The notes beneath the pieces are model-generated. The model made no database searches, had not been told where the DNA came from, and saw only the letters and a list, made by a program, of their open reading frames with translations. A DNA stretch of 64,000 bases, taken from Hyalella azteca. Taxonomy: Eukaryota > Arthropoda > Malacostraca > Amphipoda > Hyalellidae. How positions within the stretch are numbered: position 1 is the first letter of the stretch; each line of letters starts with the position of its first letter. Positions 22,868 to 34,200 of this stretch are shown one piece after another. The translations under genes and the position numbers were made by a program. The stretch spans positions 620,001 through 684,000 of the forward strand of contig NW_025944533.1 in assembly GCF_000764305.2 (NCBI RefSeq), read 5' to 3'.

Positions 22868-24254
22868 GTATTAATATATACTTGAAATCCGCTAAATCGT
22901 GTGATATGAACTTTTTCGTAAACAAGAACTATGTATTGACTTTAGGATGGTGTATGGCTGCTCATGAAAATAAAGAAAAACTAAATATATACATTTACAC
23001 TCTTTGAAAATAATAAGTTTTCATCTCTATGCTGTTGCCAACACGATGCAAAAAAACTCCTTTTTGAAATTCTTGCTGACAACATTTAATCGATTAAAAT
23101 AATATAAATAATCGATTTAATCGATTAAAATATTAATATAGCGGATGGTATACCGCATGGATTTCTTAACCAAGAATTTGTTTGACCAGCGGAAGATCAA
23201 CCAATTTGCAAGCTTGTTGTACATAATAGCGATAATAGTTATATAGGAACAGATTGAAACCATCAGAATAAAGAAATTATGGAAAACTCGGTAATATGTA
23301 ATAAATAAATGCCGGCTAGGGCATCTTTTTGAAGTATCTGTTCAGAAAAATTAAACTTACAAGGCTATTAAAATGTTTTTGAATAGAATCTGATATTTTT
23401 CTTTGTCTGTCTTCAGTTGGAAAATAGTTCATAATGATAACATAACGAATGGAGTGTGAGGCCTCTTAATAATTGACGATGGAAGTAAAATTGTGTGTTA
23501 CAATAATTCACAGCTCTAGAAAATTGTTTGGGATAATCAAGATGACTCATTAATTAAGAGAGTGGTATTAATTTATTAAAATAAATTAGGTTAATTGAAC
23601 TTAAGTTAATTAAGTTAATTGTTTTTGAATTTTATGTGAAATAATATCACGAAAATTTGACAATGACAATTGCGCTGCAAAAGCTGAGAAAAATACCTAT
23701 ATGGTCCAAAATAGAATACTGAATTTATTTGTCTTCACGAATCGTACTTGAATGAATGAATCTGTGTTAAGAATGTGCGTGTCATTCATGCTGGAAAAAA
23801 TAAATAATTATTCTTCGATGTTTCATTGTCCCAAAAAATTGAAATGAAACGCGCAGTCATCTCAATTGCACAAATTTGATTTTCAAATCGGGCAGTATAT
23901 GTATATATACTACGTAGCAAATGCAAGCTAATTGAGAATACCGAGTTACGCAGGAGGACATTGAAAATACAGTTTTCAGATAACACGGCCTAAGTAAATT
24001 ATATATTGCTATTGCCTAAATTATTGCCTGCATTTCTACTTTATGCTGAAAAAGCTGATATACATTATTGCTTGCCCCCTTGCAGATTATTTAAATGACT
24101 GGTGACTCTACACTATTTTAATTAATAATGATGGCCGGACGACAAAATATCTTTTATACGGTACTAACCTATTATTTTTTGCCTAAAACCAAAAAGAACA
24201 TCCAATTACAAATTTTTTGTATCTAATTAATAATATTGTCTTATCCATTTTAAG
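22868..24254. other. AT-rich spacer
   Basis: Includes ATCGATTTAATCGATTAA repeats near 23090-23130 and one copy of the TATATAGGAAC motif (23240-23250). No exon called. Confidence 0.45.
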
Positions 24255-24503
24255 TTAGAGCTTCCAAAAAATCATTAGATCATTGCCATTGTTCAACCAT
24301 TCATCGCTACCGCTGTTCGAAATTCTAGGGAAATTTTCCTTTTCTAGCTCTCTTTCCCACCCATTAATTGAGTTCCTCCAGCCACGGTTAACAAAATTAG
24401 TGACAATTCCACGAAATTTCTTGATGCTGCTTGCAAGTGACCCCGAAGAACACAGGACACATTTTCCAGGCCCGAGGCAAATAATTGGCCTGTAATTTCC
24501 CAG
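24255..24503 (-). CDS. Candidate minus-strand terminal exon, 82 codons
   Basis: On the minus strand an acceptor TTTTGTGACACAG precedes 24503. The frame LGNYRPIICLGPGKCVLCSS... stays open to TAA at 24255-24257. Purine-first codons and three cysteines early, then an acidic, Asn-rich end (SGSDEWLNNGNDL). No ATG in frame near the start, so a 3' exon is the natural reading. A + frame overlaps (24283-24495) but needs a TTG start. Family not recognised. Confidence 0.3.
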   Translation of the reverse strand: MGNYRPIICLGPGKCVLCSSGSLASSIKKFRGIVTNFVNRGWRNSINGWERELEKENFPRISNSGSDEWLNNGNDLMIFWKL

Positions 24504-24744
24504 CTGTGTCACAAAAGCCGAGTGAGTTCACTTGAAGAGCATCTGTAGGCGAGCGGGCGAGCGAACTCAATTGTTCCCTTATCTTCTTCTTGATTGCAAG
24601 AGCCGTTCTGAAAGGCTTAGCGCATGCTCTTCCACGCGCATCTCAAGTCTTCTTAAAGTCCTTGCACTTCCTCTAACTTTCCCAACTGAAGCGGGTCTTA
24701 CTGTTATGAAATAATTTGCATAGGAATAGCGCTATAAACTGGGG
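24504..24744 (+). other. Short GC-richer spacer
   Basis: A + frame at 24532-24714 reads plausibly but begins with TTG and lacks an acceptor, so it is not called. Confidence 0.35.
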
Positions 24745-25011
24745 CTACATGCATGCCGTTCTCAGTGCCGCAGTACAGGCCATGCATGCGGGGACGATGT
24801 AGAGACGGGCTTTTGCATCCCCATGTTCCGTGTAGTCGCGTAGGGTACAACGTGTGACCGAATACAAAATTTTTAAAGCCATCTCTGCACGCAGTGTCAT
24901 GAGAAATTCAAAGGATATTTTAGGGCGATAGAAAAATGTGCAAAAACTATCGATTCGATTAAAACTTTTCTGAGAAGTTCTAAGACGTTTTTTTATATCA
25001 ATAATTTCCAT
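24745..25011 (-). CDS. Minus-strand ORF, 88 aa
   Basis: ATG at 25011 in good context (A at -3, G at +4) to TAG at 24745-24747. N-terminus MEIIDIKKRLRTSQKSFNRI, basic; the last third contains four Cys and several Ala (ACMACTAALRTACM). Complete ATG-to-stop frame with codon use less AT-biased toward the C-terminal half. No domain recognised. It sits between a minus-strand candidate exon and a plus-strand ORF. Confidence 0.28.
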   Translation of the reverse strand: MEIIDIKKRLRTSQKSFNRIDSFCTFFYRPKISFEFLMTLRAEMALKILYSVTRCTLRDYTEHGDAKARLYIVPACMACTAALRTACM

Positions 25012-25255
25012 ACTTGTGTGATGCTCGTTGTAAGCATTTAAAAGTCATTATATGTTATAACTGAAAGCGTCAGCCGCCATTGAACGTGGATCTTTAGAAC
25101 TTTTGTTCCTTATATAGGAAGCATAGATGCTTTATCAAAATAATTCTTTTCTGGGTCGTTGTTAGGTGCTCAAAGTATTTTATCAATATTGTAATAAATT
25201 ATAAATTAAAAAAAAACTGATTATTTTACAACATTTCCCAGACAAGAGAAAATCC

Positions 25256-25513
25256 ATGTTCAAGCACCAAGAAAATTTGAAAAATCGGCTCTCAGAAATC
25301 AAATTTCTAGTAGATGCCGCGAAGCCAATGTTTGCTCATTCTCCACAAGCAAGGATTGCAGTGAGCAGCAATATATGTAACTGTCAATTCAAAGCGGGCG
25401 CAAGGAATTTGTTGTTAGTCTTGCTTAGGTTTTTGCTCGGTTCTCTGAAACTTGAAGCTAACAAAACGATTTCTATGCAGCCGAGACACAACTCCTTCGT
25501 CGGTCTAAATTGA
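25256..25513 (+). CDS. Plus-strand ORF, 85 aa
   Basis: ATG 25256 (MFKHQENLKNRLSEIKFLVD...), TGA at 25511-25513. Amphipathic N-terminal half, a hydrophobic stretch LLLVLLRFLLGSLKL at about residues 52-66, then a polar tail. Codon pattern is coding-like, and the ORF is divergent from the preceding minus-strand one with a 244-base AT-rich gap. Not recognised. Confidence 0.28.
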   Translation: MFKHQENLKNRLSEIKFLVDAAKPMFAHSPQARIAVSSNICNCQFKAGARNLLLVLLRFLLGSLKLEANKTISMQPRHNSFVGLN

Positions 25514-26700
25514 ATTCGGGTAATCATCCAAACTTTGGAGCCTGTTCGATTTTGTTCGGCTAGCGAGTTGTTTGTTGATGCATAGATTTATTCAAGTCGA
25601 ACCCACCGTGGTGAAAGATTTTGAGGTCTGCATGCATTGTAGTGCCCCACCATTATCAACACTTCATGTGGCAGCGCCTATAACAATATAAACATTTATG
25701 AAGATTCGAATTCTCTCCGATGAAAGAATATTTCTCATATTTGTCGATGATCTTCTCGAGAGACAATTATTCAATTTAATTCTCATACGATTCACCCTGG
25801 CTTAAAAAAATGCTCCAGCTAAAATTCCCTCAAGTTTATTGCTTGTACAATAATTCGTTCGTAGTGAACAAACGAAAAATGTCCTAGTTCGTAGCGAATA
25901 AGCCAAATTTCGTCATTTGAAATTTCGCGATTTTTGCTTCTCAAATTAAAATAACCAACGTAAATATGAGTAAAATGCAATGTTTGAAATCTAAATGCCA
26001 TCCATCTGAATAATTTCAATTGCAAAAAGTAAAAAAAAAAATATATTTTTAAAGTCGGTATAAGTCACTCGAAACAAAATATGTTATGTATATGGAGGCT
26101 GGTATAATTGGGCAGTGTTAAAACCAAAGTACCCACAAATTTGATTTAAATATTATCCGCCTGATAAAAAGAAGAATTCAAGTATATGGAAATTTCCAGC
26201 TTTACGGGAAGTATTGCCAAGCAATGTGCTGCTCCTTTCAGAGACATGAAAAAAGTGACTAGAAATTACGCTGGCGTTTATAAAGCACTTGCCCATCACC
26301 TGCGTTAAATTAGAGGCTGTGAGGAGACAGGTAATAGTCCCTGGAAAACGTAATGACCTCAGTACGTAATTTAGGAGACGAAATGGTAATGGGGCCGCTT
26401 TAAGGCCGTCAACTCGCTTCCTCAACCCATTATCGCGCACCCACTTCTGCTGTATATAGACTCATGAGCTTCAACTTCTGAGTATTACTTATAAAACCTT
26501 AATAAGTTCTCTTCCAGCAAGTTACTGCGGTACACTTCCAATTTAACATCCATTCAACAGTTTTGACCATTTAAATCATCTTCAACAGTGGTGACCAGTG
26601 GTGACAGTTATGGTAATTCAACCATAGTTGGGAACACCACAGTTGAAAATATTATAAAACTAAATCCATTCAGACCTTGGAAATATTTCGAAGATAAATT
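25514..26700. other. Spacer
   Basis: A 95-codon minus frame (26153-26440) is GC-richer and has an internal acceptor-like TTTTCCAG, but no model closes. Otherwise nothing clear. Confidence 0.4.
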
Positions 26701-26725
26701 ATTTATTATTATTATTATTATTTTG
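26701..26725. repeat. (ATT)n microsatellite
   Basis: About six or seven ATT units in a row. No further structure. Confidence 0.9.
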
Positions 26726-26864
26726 AACATAAATTACTTGGATTTCAAGTGTACACGCATTGAAAAGTTGTACTCTCTAAATTACGTATCCCACGAACAC
26801 TTGAATGCCTGGGCAATTTTTTTGGGGCTGTGGCGTGCGGGCGATGATAGCATATTAGGTCTAA

Positions 26865-26929
26865 GCCCCCATGGTCAGTACCCCGTATCGTAGAGGCAAT
26901 TGTCATGGTAATTTTCCACCATAGGGGGC
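26865..26929. other. Imperfect hairpin in GC-rich patch
   Basis: GCCCCCATGGT (26865-26875) and ACCATAGGGGGC (26918-26929) are complementary apart from one extra base, with a 42-base loop. It stands out in AT-rich DNA. It overlaps a 98-codon minus-strand frame (26903-27199) beginning MKYICYQLYFG, which I do not prefer over the + exon at 27080. Confidence 0.6.
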
Positions 26930-27079
26930 AATGGGCGTGAGATGACAAAAGCGACCTTCGAAGCCCTTAGGAAATGAAGAGCCCATTTTAGGTCCAACCG
27001 AAAGGCATCGATGAAGGGTAGAGCATTGAATGGGTTCGTTATAACAATTTTTAGTGACGTTGCGGTATGTTAATGGCCA

Positions 27080-27142
27080 ATGATACTGATGAGAACCACG
27101 TACTGGAACGTTGCTCTTGATAGCTATGAATGTGATAGTGAG
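27080..27142 (+). CDS. Candidate first coding exon with consensus donor
   Basis: ATG 27080 (second ATG at 27089) reads MILMRTTYWNVALDSYECDS and one more Glu to a near-perfect donor GAG|GTGAGTTAAG, GT at 27143-27144, phase 0. An in-frame TAA lies just upstream. The minus strand is open across the same bases, which weakens the call. No later exon found. Confidence 0.25.
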
Positions 27143-29650
27143 GTGAGTTAAGGAAGGAATTATAGCTCCGAAATACAATTGATAGCAAATATATTTCATA
27201 GAGTATCAAACTATGGGCCTGGTTCGTTCTAAAAAATTGTGCTCGATTTTCGAAAAATTTTGGCATCCAAAACAGGAGAATGTAATACATCTTTTCACCT
27301 CTCAAATTGGGCTTAAATTTTCATGTTTATTATTCATTAAGCCCCAAACAGAACATGATTCTCATTTATGTAAACCTGAAAATATTTTTTCATGTCTGTC
27401 TACATTTAGCTATTTAGCTATTCCTTTGCGATGGTTAGGATTCAGTACTAATTGATTACGGATTCTAAATTATATCATGCATACGAGAGTATGATGGAGA
27501 ATCTCCTATTTGAAATAACGTTGGCATCTATGATTTAGTATGAATTTGTGATGAATATCTTTTTGAAAAAATTAATACCTATCAATTATTTATATTCTGA
27601 ATAACCAGGAAATATGCAAACTGTGGTTAATAAAGAATAAATTCATTAGGTGTCCTGCCTCCTATGTAAGATATAGAGACAGGAGCTCCTTGAGCGCGTA
27701 ATAATGCCGTTTGGATTTCCATGAATAATTTCCATATCTTTCATGCAAATGAACTTGTTCATGACTGAGTAAGCCCTAAATGGCATTTTGGTCTCATTAA
27801 GAGCAGTCATAAAATTAATTGGAATTCCTCACCGCAGTTGCCCATTATGTAGCAAGCGCAGGAAAATTTGCTTCCGTCGTAAAATCGGCAAAAAATTCTC
27901 CCTACATTAATTTTGGTCACTTTTCTGCATTATGTAGAGCAGTTCTGCAGAACTTGTAATTAGCCTTGGTCGAAGCAGTAAATTTTGCCCGTATTCCCTG
28001 TACGCAAAAAAGTTCTCGAGGCCCAACCGCAATGCTAATTTAGCACGAAACCATAACTTTAAATTATTTTTATTATTTTTATTCGATATTGCTTGGACTA
28101 AATATTAATGATATTCGATTGATAGAATATTGAGGAGTAGTTAAATATATTTTAATCGGCTAAATTTTACGTTTTTTACGTTTTAAATCAACGAAAGACT
28201 TATTTAAATAAGTATATGATCATTTTAGGAAAGTAAAAAAAATTTCAGGAAGTATGTTGTCGATTATTTGAACGTACAGGAGCTGATTTAAGTTACTGAA
28301 ATGGGACGTACTAATAATGGAGGAACATTCACTTTTCATTTACAAGTTGTTCACATTTACCAGTGAAAAAATACATTCATCTATATTCCTCTTGCATAGC
28401 CGTTTTTTTCGTCGTTGAAGTTTTGATCATTCAAACTAAATTTTTGATTTATGCACACAACGTCAAATCGTTTTTATTTTCGGTAGATACAGTTCTTGGT
28501 GGCACCGGGCAGAACAAGTAAAGTTTATTGAATAATACAAAAAATTACATAAACATTATAGTCAAAATTATGAAATACTTATTTTTTACGTGAAAGCAAA
28601 AATAAACGAGTTCACCTAAATTCTTTGTTACTCAAACTGAGGTCTATTTTGGGTAGGTTTTTTGTCGAGATAATTACGATCATTATCCGGTCGTTAGTCG
28701 GCCATTTTCTGCAGCAAGACTGATCATTAAGGCCCCATTGGCGAGGATAAGAATGCTGGCCTTAAGGAAACTGACTGTTAAGGAAGAGACACAATGTGCT
28801 TAAACGTTCAAATATTAATGAATATTTCATGTACCGCATTCACTATGATAATATACGTATATTATAGGTACTCCTGAATGTACCTTAGTACGGAGTACTT
28901 CTGCAGGTACTGCGATCGTTCCGTTGGTCGTATACTATTTTATTTCTAACTCAGTATGCGCATTTAAAGTAATAACACTTAACTATTTCAGACGAATGCT
29001 ACTTTTTCGAGATAAGTAGTCTATCGTAGGCGAAGAAGTACTACAATTTCCTCACCAAGTCATATTTAAACTTTTTTAATACTTAATACAAATAATACCT
29101 ATAATAATAATTTTTAAAAATTAATACAAATAATTTGACTTGATACAAAATTGAAGTAAACTTATCGGAGATGCCAAAATTTTTCACTATTCTTGGCTGA
29201 ATTAGAAAATTTCTCTGTTGATTTTTGCTTATAAACATTAAAATGAGAATGGTCGTAAGACCATTAATTGTGCAGGTTCTAGAAATGGGGGGAAAATTGA
29301 AATAAATAACATGTAGGAATATTAATCTAAGACTCAAACCATAAATAAAAATCCAGATTTAACGCTCCTACTCACTTAATTATGATATACTCGGTTAATC
29401 ATCTTTTTTTTAAATCTGCTATGAATACTTCTCAGGTCTATAGGCCTTAGATGACTAATTATCGCAGCAAAATCTACCCATCGAGAATAAATGTTAATAG
29501 AACGTAGAAATAGACTAGAGTGGGTCAAACTTTTTTAACTAGGTAATTAGAGCAAGATTCAACATTATTAGAGCAATCAAAATATATGAAAACGAGCATC
29601 CAGGTAATCAAGTAGCTCATGCGAGCAACGCTACAGGGGGCAGAGCTATA
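27143..29650. other. AT-rich spacer
   Basis: Holds a 21-codon small ORF at 28301-28366 (MGRTNNGGTFTFHLQ...) in good start context, and a perfect 8-bp inverted pair TTAAGGCC/GGCCTTAA at 28727-28765. Nothing else supported. A run of GTAC words occurs at 28868-28912. Confidence 0.45.
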
Positions 29651-29720
29651 ACAGGGTGCGCATGCTATACCATATATAAGTACTATATACGATCTCAAGT
29701 TGAGAAGTGAATGGAACGTG
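29651..29720 (+). promoter_or_regulatory. Possible TATA-type promoter ahead of array
   Basis: TATATAAG at 29673-29680 is followed about 20 bases later by CTCAAGTT, a loose initiator. GC content then rises into the 32-bp array. Weak by itself; TATA-like words are common in AT-rich DNA. Confidence 0.12.
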
Positions 29721-29839
29721 CATGACTTGCTAGCACAGCAGCAGAGCTAGCAAGTAAAGTTGACGGTCAAAATTAGCAAGGCATGTCGATGAGCTGAGTT
29801 TGCGATCAGAAAATGCAAAGCGCAAGCAAATCTGGCAGA

Positions 29840-30552
29840 GCTAACGAGCAGATCTGGTATAGCTGGCGAGCGATCTGGCAGAGCTAGCGAGCGATCTGGC
29901 AGAGCTAGCTAGCAGATCTGGCAGAGCTAGCGGGCAGATCTGGCAGAACTAGCGAGCTATACTGAGGAGCAGAGCTAGCAAGCTATACTGATACTGAAGA
30001 GCAGAGATAGCAAGCTAAACTGATACTGAAGAGCAGAGCTAGCAAGCTATACTGATACTGAGGAGCAGAGCTAGCAAGCTATAGTGATACTGAAGAGCAG
30101 AGCTAGCAAGCTAAACTGATACTGAAGAGCAGAGCTAGCAAGCTATACTGATACTGAAGAGCAGAGCTAGCAAGCTATACTGATACTGAGGAGCAGAGCT
30201 AGCAAGCTATACTGATACTGAGGAGCAGAGCTAGCAAGCTATACTGATACTGAGGAGCAGAGCTAGCAAGCTATACTGATACTGAAGAGCAGAGCTAGCA
30301 AGCTATACTGATACTGAAGAGCAGAGCTAGCAAACTATACTGATACTGAAGAGCAGAGCTAGCAAGCTATAGTAAGAAGCAGAGCTAGCGAGCTATACTG
30401 AGGAGCAGAGCTAGCGAGCTATACTGAGGAGGAGAACTATAGTGCCGAGCAAGCTATACTGGTACTAAGGAGCAGAGCTAGCGAGCTATACTGAAGAGCA
30501 GAGCTAGCGAGCTATACTGAGGAGGAGAACTTTAGTGCCGAGCAAGCTATAG
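29840..30552. repeat. Minisatellite, 32 bp unit with GCTAGC core
   Basis: The left part repeats a ~21-base unit (GATCTGGCAGAGCTAGCGAG). From about 29960 a 32-base unit takes over (AGCAGAGCTAGCAAGCTATA then CTGATACTGAAG), about a dozen copies, followed by degenerate copies to 30552. Every copy carries the palindrome GCTAGC. Two related units side by side suggest one array grew out of the other. Confidence 0.95.
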
Positions 30553-30734
30553 CAAAAGATCGAGCAGTGTAAGCGAGAAGGGGTCAGCGCTACAGCCCCC
30601 GGCTCGCCGCACAGCACTAACTGTCAAGCCCTGATATACGACCGGCCGGGCTACGCGCTCCAGCACCTGCATCGCTGCCTAGCGTCAGCTACGTCGGGGA
30701 GACGAGTCTCGAGTCTACACTAAAAGCAATTAAT
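30553..30734 (+). other. GC-rich flank of the array
   Basis: One of the most GC-rich unrepeated strips of the window (CAGCCCCCGGCTCGCCGC, GACCGGCCGGGCTACGCGC). Frames SSPDIRPAGLRAPAPASLPS... (to a TAA at 30754) and QALIYDRPGYALQHLH... are both open for about 35-45 codons. It could be an exon or a GC-rich regulatory patch. A small GAGACGAGTCTC hairpin occurs near its end. Confidence 0.35.
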
Positions 30735-30860
30735 GGGGCTTTGTCCAAAGATTAATGCGTGTTTAAGCTTGTGTCCTAATCCTAACACAATTTGGCTGGG
30801 ACTTTGTCCAAATACTAATGCATGTTTAAATTTGTGTTGATCATCCTAACACAATTTGAA
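30735..30860. repeat. Imperfect duplication, 2 x ~63 bp
   Basis: GGGCTTTGTCCAAAGATTAA and GGGACTTTGTCCAAATACTA begin two copies (30736 and 30798), each ending CCTAACACAATTTG. They differ at about ten sites. Confidence 0.85.
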
Positions 30861-33502
30861 TCGGCAAAAAAGAGTATCCAAACTACGAGCTGTAGGTATA
30901 TCACTTTTGGACAAAATGACGCGTAAATTTTTATAAGTGTTCAACAGCCGCTCAACGGTGTCATCTTCTCGCACAATTCTGTGCTATTATTGATCGTTGC
31001 AAAGCTGGATTGTAGCAAAATCTCTTTTTGGATCATTACCCACCAAGAATATAATATATGAATAAATTTCATACGATTGATTTCTATACAAAATCATTTA
31101 AAAATGGTACAATGATTTGATTAAAAAATTAATTTCAGCGAGTAACATTTTTCATTGCACTGCTATGCAAGTATGCTATTTGGAACCACATTTTCGGCTT
31201 TAATTCAATAATATGGGAGTACATGAGCGCTTGAGCTGATTGATATATAATATTCTGATTAAGAAGATTGATAATAAATTAACAATCACGTCAAATTTGT
31301 ATTGAAAAGTCGTATTACCGATCACAAATCAGAAAAAATTGCGCAAGCAAATTTTGCATGCTAAAGGAATTTCTGCACTAAACTCTTTGTCCCTAAGAAA
31401 TTTTCTAGAATTTCATCAGTTTCGCGTCATTCATCTGCAATAGCTGTAAATTAACACAATTTCTCATCTTTTCAGTTAAATTTTGCATTTTTTTCAGTTT
31501 AACAAGTGAGTGAACAAAAATTTTGCAGGAAAATTATATCATGATAAGATGCTACAGATAAATTTTTTTTATCACTAACTACTTTTAACTCGCATTGATA
31601 GGTTTGCCGTGCACTTATACATTCGACCGCATTATTTTACTAAAATTATTCTGTAAATCATGTACTTTGTGGATATTACTTGTTTTTTTAAATTAGTTTT
31701 CAAAAAATTTAATAACAGTTTATAAAGTCCTAATCACCCGTCTACATAGTTCTTGGACAGTTGAGTTGAACATTTTTAAGATGCCTAATTTATTTGAAAA
31801 CCTTTATTAATTTCGCGTACTGTTTGCACGCGAAATATGAAAACTCATTTCACAAGCAATATGAATAGTGGTCCATTATAATAATTATAATATCATCGAA
31901 CAGGTTGATAATTATTTATCGAATTAATTTATTTTAATTAGTACTATAATAGTCTGAAAACTTTCGTAAAAAAGTTTTAAATATTAAATTATAATTTCAG
32001 AAATTCATAAAAAAACAATAACTCGAGTTAAGACCGAAAAATTTTAAAACATATTCAGGTCGAAATATGTTAGCCAAGTTAAATTAAAACCGTATAGATT
32101 TTCATTCAATGTGAAACTCCGCCTGAAGTGATATGATTTAAAAATTAATATGAATCTAAAATAGCCATCCTCGGAAGGGTGGATGATTCCTGAGTAAGGA
32201 AATGTTCATTTTCATAGCGAGCTTCTATATGTGTCAACCGTTTGACAAGAAATGTCTGTCATTCTCATCAGTCGAGTAAGCTTGAATTATTTGACAAGTG
32301 GAAATTTATGGCGTTGCGTGCATGCCAGAAGCTTTAATCAGTTGACTCATAATGAACATCTTCTCTCATTCTCCACTCATTTTTGTTGAGAAAATGTTAA
32401 GATTTCCAATAAAATATTAATTATTTCAAAACCTAGAAGCCATTGATGCTTAAAATTAGTAGGAAAGTACTAAAATCACTTGATTGCTTAAATCGCAAAT
32501 TGACAAGGAATTTAGAAACAAAGAAGATGGCACAGAAATGTACTACATCTCAATAGAGGAAAACGTTTCTGAGTAAAGCTCCATCGTCAGTTCAATGATC
32601 TAAACAGTAAATACAATCATTTTTTTTGTCCAAAATTCATAATCAGACATTGAAACCTAAAATTGGAAAATGAAAGACAATTCTACCTAAAATAACACAA
32701 CAATACTGGCCCATCTATTGGAAATTTAATCAGTAGGAAAGTTAATTGACCTATGAAATATCTGTAGAAAAAGGAGAATAATTGCTAAGTCCATTAATTA
32801 TCATAAGCGTTGCAAAAAAGTAAAAATTGTTGTTTTATTAAAAAACGAAATTTTTTATTCTGTAGTCGTAATGCCATATAAGTATCTAATTGTATGGATG
32901 TGTATTTTTATTCGAAGAAAACCCCAGTTGGGTTTTTTATTATAAATATTATAAATTTTGGAATAGTTATAAGTAAGAGATGATCAGATTTATGTTTGAT
33001 TCTTCTCAAATTCATTTCACTCTTTACTGGTTGTACATAAGCGTTAAGAAATGTAGTAAAAAATATTCATTTCATAAATGTCTTCACGTATTTTCTATTA
33101 TTAACTTTCTATTTTTACTAACAATTATTCCGTTTTATCTATTTTTTGTGAAACTAAAATATGAAACTATTATTTAAGTGCTGCTGAGATTTTTATGATA
33201 AACTTTCAGTGTCATATTGCCATTCCACCACGAACAGTAATATAGCATACGGTGATGGATATCGTATCGTAACACTTTTATTACTTCATTCGAAGTTAAT
33301 TCAACAATTTCTGTTGTAGTTGCAAATTATTAGAGTATACGTAAATTAAGCAATTAATTTTTTTGGCAGAATCAACTTTCATCGGCTAAGGACTTCTGCA
33401 GGTAATATGAAGCATTATTCAGTATTAATATTATATGTTATCAAGTATGCTATAGTTGTTCTATTATGTGTTATTCTAAAGTTGCGCCTCCCTCTTCTCC
33501 AG
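30861..33502. other. AT-rich spacer
   Basis: Long AT-rich stretch without credible exons. It ends in a strong acceptor (GCGCCTCCCTCTTCTCCAG, ending 33502). Confidence 0.5.
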
Positions 33503-33585
33503 CTCCTAAGGCCCCGACAATCCGCGATTCGATGGAGCAGAAGATTTACGACGTGATCAATTTCAGCGCAAGAGGCCATTTTTGA
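33503..33585 (+). CDS. Candidate terminal exon after strong acceptor
   Basis: From the acceptor at 33502 the only long open frame reads PKAPTIRDSMEQKIYDVINF, then SARGHF and TGA at 33583-33585. One other frame stops after 17 codons and the third at once. Codons are strongly purine-first and GC-rich against AT-rich flanks. If real it is the 3' coding exon of a + strand gene whose earlier exons I could not place. A second good acceptor (ATTTTTTTTTGCAG, ending about 33758) follows. Confidence 0.35.
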
Positions 33586-33888
33586 TCCCTATTAATGGTC
33601 CATCCAAGGAAAGGTTTGAGGTTTTGTACTCTAGAGTGCGTCTGCAAAATCAATCACCTAAATTTGAAAGAGTCTTTCAACTCGCTTCATTACATTTTCC
33701 TTCATACTATACCATATATATAAAATATTCAATAACAAAAATTATTTTTTTTTGCAGGCAGCATACTCGAAGAATTCAATGGCTTTCACACCTGCATAAG
33801 AAAACTATTTAAGCTTCAATAATCATTCGCATTAAGGTATCGTTTTCCCAAACAGTGAAAATAATATTAAAAATTCAAAATTACTTCA

Positions 33889-34200
33889 ATGCGACTTCCT
33901 AGGCTATTATTTAATTTCACACATCATTCACGTGGTCAGAGATCTCCATCTCCTATAGCTCAGCCTTTCCTTCCCTTGCTCCCCGTTTCAGCAGATGACG
34001 TAGATTGCCGAGCAGCACGACCCCTCTACACCAGTCCCTCTTTCGCTCGATTCAAGAACCCCTCGCTCCCTCGGCTCACTTCTCTAACCCCTCCCTTCTT
34101 TCTGCACAGGGGCCGGCATCCCATTTTCTCTGAGATGCTTCCTGGTTTTTTTGAAGTATTCCCTCAAAATTCGTTGAAGTTCTGTTCTTTTCTTTCTTGA
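33889..34200 (+). CDS. ORF, 103 aa, Pro/Leu/Ser-rich
   Basis: ATG 33889 to TGA 34198-34200 (MRLPRLLFNFTHHSRGQRSP...). Composition follows the C/T-rich strand bias of 33950-34130 (many CCT, CTC, TCC), so the length may be a side-effect of few purine-starting stop codons. An acceptor-like CTTCTTTCTGCACAG lies inside, so part may be intron. No domain seen. Confidence 0.22.
   Translation: MRLPRLLFNFTHHSRGQRSPSPIAQPFLPLLPVSADDVDCRAARPLYTSPSFARFKNPSLPRLTSLTPPFFLHRGRHPIFSEMLPGFFEVFPQNSLKFCSFLS

Noticed and set aside
26903..27199. 98-codon minus-strand ATG frame
   Set aside because: Overlaps a + strand exon candidate with a near-perfect donor, and its codons show less contrast; kept only as an alternative.
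33990..34012. Possible reverse-transcriptase YADD-like motif (SADDVD)
   Set aside because: No Tyr/Phe before ADD, no other reverse-transcriptase motifs nearby, and low-complexity composition.
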